From contig OY987250.1 of the NCBI GenBank assembly GCA_963920765.1, forward strand, positions 12,702,409 through 12,766,408: a stretch of 64,000 nucleotides of DNA. The letters are read 5' to 3'. The stretch's first letter is position 1, and each line of letters begins with the position of its first letter. Source of the stretch: Ulota crispa. Taxonomy: Eukaryota > Streptophyta > Bryopsida > Orthotrichales > Orthotrichaceae. Of this stretch, positions 58,145 through 64,000 are shown in pieces. The position numbers were made by a program, and so were the translations under genes. Below the pieces are notes generated by a model. It was not told where the DNA came from and ran no database searches. It saw only the letters and a program-made list of their open reading frames with translations.

Positions 58145-61080
58145 GTGAGGTGCAAATTCTTTTGGAGATTTTGCCAAATTTCATATTTTTTACTTCTACT
58201 ATCAAAAACTACTAGTCTTCTTCTAAATTTTGCTTTAGAATATCTCTATACTCCAGGTATCATAATATGTATTATGTGTTTTACGATGTAAAACTTTGGG
58301 ATTGTTGTTTTCACTCAATATTTCTTTTGCTGAAAGAAGGGGTATGTACACTACTACTGAAATTGTATCTGACTTATTTCTACTCAAAAATACTGTAGAA
58401 ATGGATGTTTTTTTTTTTCTCCAATAAAATTGATAGGTTACACGTAACTTTTCCAGAAAAACTGAGAACCATGCTTTCCTTTCTAATAAGTGGAATATGG
58501 TAGTAAAACTAGTCTTAGATTAGATACAAAATTGATGCAAAAGCTCTACATATGTTAGTCTTCATTCACTGATACAAATCAAAATGAAATATTTGTGTAA
58601 AATAATTGTTGAGTGTTGCTTATCTTTACAGCAGGTTAGGCTATAGCTCAGAATACAAATGAAACTGATAAGCTCTGGCAATCAAGCCATGTTACTCTGA
58701 CAATCACTCGACTTTCATTGACTATACAAGTAAATTTGTAAAGCAAGCATTAACTATCTCTTTTTACAAGATTTTCTGAAATTTATAGCAGATTGATAAG
58801 AAGATGGTACAGTGTAATATGAGTATGATTTATTAAAAATAGACCATGAGCTCTCTTCAAATTGCTGAAATGTTTTGCTATAATAATGCTTGAGTGTCAT
58901 AACTAGCATTTGGCTATTTTTGAATACCGATATGCATCGATGGTAAAAACTTACCAGTCAATCGATGCACATGGCTTAGACTTTATATATTTTTTATTAA
59001 TTTAGCTTATAAAAGAGTAAATCTTATATCCTTGTTGGGCTTAATTAAAACAATTATAGTAAAATCACACACAAGATAAAACACGCAAGATAAAATACGC
59101 AAAAATTCTTTTAAGTCTAAAGCTGAGGAAAAAACTGTTTCTAGACCTGTTAAAAGTACAGATAGCTGCCCAGAAATGAGACATTCTAAAAAGACATTTT
59201 TTCTTTTTCAAGATTTTTATACTAGTACTTGATTCTTGATACCTATTTAAAACTTGGTTATCATAATAAAATAGTAATTTACCTATATGAACTATCTCTT
59301 GTTAAGTAATAAATTTTTTTATGATTCCTTGATAAAATACCTTAGTATTTGCCCCTCTACTTCATTTTGAACATCGCACAATATAGGAAGTTCTTATACC
59401 TTTACGTATTAAGGCGGTTAATACAAAGATTAATTATTAAATACATATAACATACTTTTCATTTTTATAAAAAAGAACAAAAAGAGTTTTTTAAATAATC
59501 TATACCTATATGAATTCTCATATACCTATTCACTTGCTTAAAGCAATATATACTTTTTTATGAATAAATATAACAGTAAAAACCTAGCTATAATAAAAGT
59601 TTTTTTAAAGTAATACATAAGTATTTATAATTGAACTAAGAATTATTTCAATTTACATTAGAACAAATATGCTTTTGAACTAAGATCTTATATAGTGTTG
59701 GGTAGAGAGGAGTGCGCCTTGGGAACACGCAGGGTGTCTCGCTGCAATCGTGCGTTGCTGACTAAAATTATTTTTGGTCTTGATTTTTACACTTCAGATC
59801 TTCAGTCTTCATGTCTTCAAGTCTTTATGTTTTAATAAAAACAATGAGGAAAATCACAAATAACAAGTCCTAGAAAGGCTGCGACATTTTTTCTATTGTC
59901 ACAAATGGTTCAAAGATTCAAATGCTAAATGTAATAGCAATTTGAAAAGCTCTTCTAACTTTTTAACATTCCTCTATATTTCAATTCAATTTAAGTTACT
60001 ATTCCAAAATTATGCGGGTTTAAAGTAGAGGCTCTTTTTCCTCCTTGCAAACTAAACACAGCCTCTATAAACTTTTATAACTTTTGTTTTACATATCATC
60101 TATAAAAATGTGATAACAATTTGAAAAGATGATACTACTAGCTACAACTCCTAAAATTTTCACTTTAAAAAAAAACTCTGTCCAAAAGTTCTAGTTAATC
60201 AAAGTGTGGGTCACAAATTTTTAGAGAGCACCCAAATCCTCAACTCCTACACACTATAACTTCTTCAATAAGACTCCAAATGGAATGATTAAAGACAATT
60301 TAGAAAGCTATAATAACAAACTATCACTTCTAAAATTTTGAAAAGAAAATTTCATATTGTTCAAAAATTGTAGCTTTTCAAAGTTTGGTCTTCTTATAAC
60401 AAAAAGGCAGCCACTTCCAATCCTTCACACCTCCATAACTTTCTCTTTCAATCTCCAAATCTTGAGTTTAAGGACTTTCTAGAGAGCTAAGACTAAGATA
60501 AATAATTCTTTCAAATTTTGTTCCAAAATGATATACAAATCATAAGCTATAGCTTGTCAAAATCTCAGCATTTTTTCATAGTTTGGCTTTTTGATTCCAA
60601 AATTCAAACACTTATAATTTTTGCATTACAAATCCAAATCAAATTTGCAAACTCATTTTGAAAAGGTAATCATACCAAAAATAACCTTCTCAAATTTTAA
60701 TTCAAAATCATGTACATACAAAAGAAAATTTTACATCAAAGTTTCAAGATTTCTTCCTTTTTCTTACCAACACTCATCTACTAACTTCCAATTATTAAAA
60801 AATCTCTCTTCCATAATTTTGACCCTATCTAGAGTAGAGAAGTGGGGCACATCAACCCATGCCCCTCTCTATCTTAACCCTACAATAGATACCAAACCTT
60901 TTTTTCTTTCACACATTTTTCATTCACTTCTAAATCCTTAATATTTTTTTTTTCTCCATACAAAAAGCAAAATATATGAGCCTTCCAAAACATCTAGATA
61001 AACATATAAAAATGATTATATTACAAAATAAGCACCACCATAAAATAGCAACGTGCCCTTACGGGCATATAATAGCGTTA
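58145..61080. other. Very AT-rich sequence, no gene seen
   Basis: The composition is strongly A/T with many short homopolymer runs. A small GC-rich island lies at about 59700-59760 with no assigned meaning. If the candidate exons at 57953-58144 are real, this would be intron sequence. Confidence 0.4.
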
Positions 61081-61089
61081 AACGCTTGT

Positions 61090-61330
61090 CTTCAGTCGCC
61101 AAGTTGTGAATTTGGTTAGTTGGAGAAGCGGTCGTCTCTGGCCGCCTGCTGGTCCGGGTTCAAACCCCATTGGATTTGTCAAGCAATGATTGCGGCTCAT
61201 GGCTTGACAGCTAGTGAAGCAGGAAATTAACCCAGCCAACCCGCTACCTACCTCCTGAGCAGTGCATGTATGGTCGCTGCACTGTCACCAAACTGTGGCC
61301 CTCACTACGACCACTTTTTTTGTCACAATT
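61090..61330 (+). mobile_element. Possible tRNA-derived SINE
   Basis: GGTTAGTTGGAGAAGCGG resembles a pol III A box and CCGGGTTCAAACCCC, about 30 bp later, resembles a B box (tRNA T arm). The rest does not fold into a full tRNA that I can defend. About 170 bp of moderately GC-rich sequence follows, ending near a T-run at 61315. This layout fits a SINE; no target duplication was identified. Confidence 0.45.
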
Positions 61331-64000
61331 GTTGATTTATTAAAATCAATACGAACATAAATAAATAACAAGTATCTACATGATGGAGAGATCTCCATCA
61401 AAACAACGGATAACAAAAAATTTATATCTCTAAGCTGCCTTTATATTTAGAATTGTTAAACTATAATGTTATTTATGAGCATATATCCGGAGTTAACATA
61501 ACAAACTGGGATTATATCCGCAATTAAAACAGTCAGACTAAATTTGGCATTTTTTCAAATTTGTTATTTCAAACGATAACAAATCTTGCTTTGTCGCTTC
61601 GTTTTTCTGATGCAATAGTTGTTATTTTCTTTTTAGTTACTGTATTAAATACACGAGTTGTCTTTCAAATATAAAGCTAGCTCTTTCCATACCTGCATAA
61701 TTTTTTTCTTACTTATTTTGTCTAATAATTACACAAGTATATCGCAAGTTGTTGATAATTTCAGGCTTGGATTATTATGATATTATAGCTATTAAGTAAC
61801 CAAGTTCCTCACATATTTTTTTGAATTTGAAATATCTAAGATTGTTTATTGAAATTTTTTGGATTTTTTATATGTTTTTTCTTGTAATTGTTGTAATACG
61901 CGTTGTAGGCTGAAGACACCTCTTGCATCCTCACTAACTTTACATTGATTTATTTAGTTCTTGAGATGGATACATGTAAAATCCACAACTTTTTGGAAAA
62001 AATATCAAATTCAAATTATTATTTTTTACTTATAATTTGCACTCAATGCACTTTTTTTAAACCTTGCTTTAGATTTTTTTGCTATATCACAAACACAGTT
62101 CATACAATACAACTGTATTACACATATATTGCAAGTAAATCACATTACTTTTTTAATTTTTTGATGATTTTTTTACCCGCATATATGGTTCCATACAAGA
62201 GCATATAGCCTGGAAAATATATACATGAAAGACAGTTCATAAGTCGTTATAAGTTTGATATTAACAGCAATTATGCTACTACTTCCTCGATCAAGAGGAC
62301 TCTGACATATACGGTCCTTGTTTTATATGATACTTGAAGATTTATAATAGAAATGATTTTGAATTACTACCAATATAACTTTTTTTGTCAAAATACATTA
62401 TAGCTATCAAAAAAAAATTCTCAAAGTAGATTGTTAATTACTTAGATTTATGACTTTGTAAATAAAAATTTTGTTTAATATGTATACCATGAATGATAAC
62501 GGGAAAGTCTAATAATTCAAAATATCTCTGGTAAGATTCATAAAGCAATTCTGCATATAGCAGATCTTCAAAAAACTTATTTTAAATACAAACTTTTGTA
62601 AGAAAAAAATTTACAAATGACTAATATTAACACTTACAAAAAAAATTGAACATATAAATATCTGGATAGATGTCCAGATTCCTATGAGATACAAAGGAAA
62701 ATCCATCTAACACGTCTAGACTCCTCGACGTGTGTGCACTGAACTAAACCTCTCTTTCATAAACTCTGACAAATTCAACCAAATGTCTCCATTATTAAAA
62801 AATGGTGTAGAATATATTTGTCGCCGCATTTGTTTGCCACAACCCGGGTCCGTCGGTCGTCAGCCGTTAGGAAATAACAAAGTCAAAAGTGTCTATAAAC
62901 AATGTTACTCTTTCGTTTGTCATAACAAATCACTGCTATGGGCTGCTAACCCGATACTTGACTGTAATATCTGAATGGCTGCTTAGAAATTGGGAATTTG
63001 AATCCCACATTTTTTATAGTTTTGATTATCCGGATTTTTTTTTTTTTTATTCAACTTTATTTCTTTTTTTATCTAATTTCATTGTTTTCGTAGAATTTTC
63101 TCGGACCAACAACATCTAAAATCTTTGTTAGAGGCAAAGATTTCATACTTACTAAATCGACATATGGATATTTTCAAAAAAAAAAAAAATTCTATATTCC
63201 AAACTTACCAATTCTCAATGCTTCAACTCACAATGCTTTCTAGCTCTCAATGGTTTTTAATTTTCAATATTTTCTTTGGTAGTAACTAAACGGTTTATTT
63301 ACAAATTTCAATATTTTGTCAAAGGTTTTTTAGAAATTTTTTTATAATTCTATAGAAATTTTGCCAAAAGTTCATTTTTTTTCAATTCTACTCAAATTCT
63401 ATAAACAGCTCTAATTCTCACTTAAAAAGCTTCAAAGAAAAAATCCAATTTTCAAAATTATACATCTAACTTTACAGAAAGATTCAATAGAGTTACTCTT
63501 TATTAATAATAATTCAAACCAAGACACATTAAAATAGAATAGTTAGTAACTAATGGTACACAAAATTAATTTAATAATACTACTTTTTACTAACATTAGT
63601 CAATAAGTACTAAAAGACATTGACAATGACTCTACAAACACTTGGCTAACGACATTGTTAGATTCTTGGCCAAGAGCTTCTTAATTATTAATATTTGATA
63701 CTAAAAGACTTTAAACTAATATTTATTGGTTTAATTGCCCCAAAAATCATAATTACAAGTAGTAAGCAAGAGTTTGACTCCAAAATCCTATGTTTGTAAT
63801 CTATAAAGAACCTTCAAATTATTCTAAGAACAAAATTCATACACAAATCTTAAAAAACAGTATATAGACTTAAAAATACAAAGAAACTAACACATTCAAA
63901 TTGCAAAACCAAACAAATAAAATAGGAGGCAAAAAAATAAGAAAAAAAAGTACTATATATTAACCCATCCAAGAATCTTCCATCCATCCATGGTATGGTT
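61331..64000. other. Very AT-rich sequence, no gene seen
   Basis: There are long A or T runs and no supported exon. A small GC-rich patch lies at 62815-62885, and GGGAATTTGAATCCCAC at about 62990 is weakly B-box-like; neither supports an RNA gene by itself. Confidence 0.4.

Noticed and set aside
59700-59760. GC-rich patch as a tRNA or rRNA fragment
   Set aside because: No cloverleaf or recognisable rRNA core could be read from it.
62980-63010. GGGAATTTGAATCCCAC as a tRNA gene
   Set aside because: Only a weak B-box-like match; no acceptor or anticodon arms.

Overview
This window is nuclear DNA from a streptophyte plant whose sperm are probably flagellated, most likely a bryophyte or fern-grade lineage. 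Genes are split by GT-AG introns and embedded in AT-rich sequence full of short DNA transposons. One gene is a clear axonemal protein (DRC7). Two others, a class 3 lipase and a p24 cargo receptor, are closest to the plant forms of their families. I cannot name the genus. All exon models were built by hand from splice signals, reading phase and remembered family patterns; no search was run.

Layout. 1-2.1 kb: a Stowaway-like MITE and no gene. 2.1-13.7 kb (minus): a 34-exon gene for a 1647-residue LRR + Kelch + DRC7 protein of the nexin-dynein regulatory complex. 13.7-15.6 kb: a divergent intergenic region. 15.6-33.0 kb (plus): an 18-exon gene for an unidentified 554-residue coiled-coil protein whose introns are swollen by transposons. 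33.0-38.0 kb: no gene; it holds a MULE-like foldback and a 21-bp minisatellite split by a TTAA-site insertion. 38.0-44.8 kb (plus): a plant class 3 (DAGL-like) lipase gene with a probable 5' UTR intron and a tandemly duplicated 5' end. 44.8-48.5 kb: a cluster of TTAA-site elements. 48.5-54.0 kb (minus): a four-exon p24 gene. 54.0-57.0 kb: a three-level nest of transposons. 57-64 kb: very AT-rich, with two possible short exons and a possible SINE.

Genes together. The DRC7 gene and the coiled-coil gene start 1.9 kb apart in opposite directions, so a shared promoter and a ciliary role for the second protein are possible but unproven. The lipase and p24 genes look like housekeeping lipid and secretory-pathway genes.

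The most unusual signal is a set of about ten non-autonomous elements with ends close to CCCCTAAATGCCCAAGG, flanked by duplicated TTAA. Two related empty sites support the 4-bp duplication. TTAA targeting with CCC-starting ends is the hallmark of piggyBac transposons, which I would not expect to be common in land plants.
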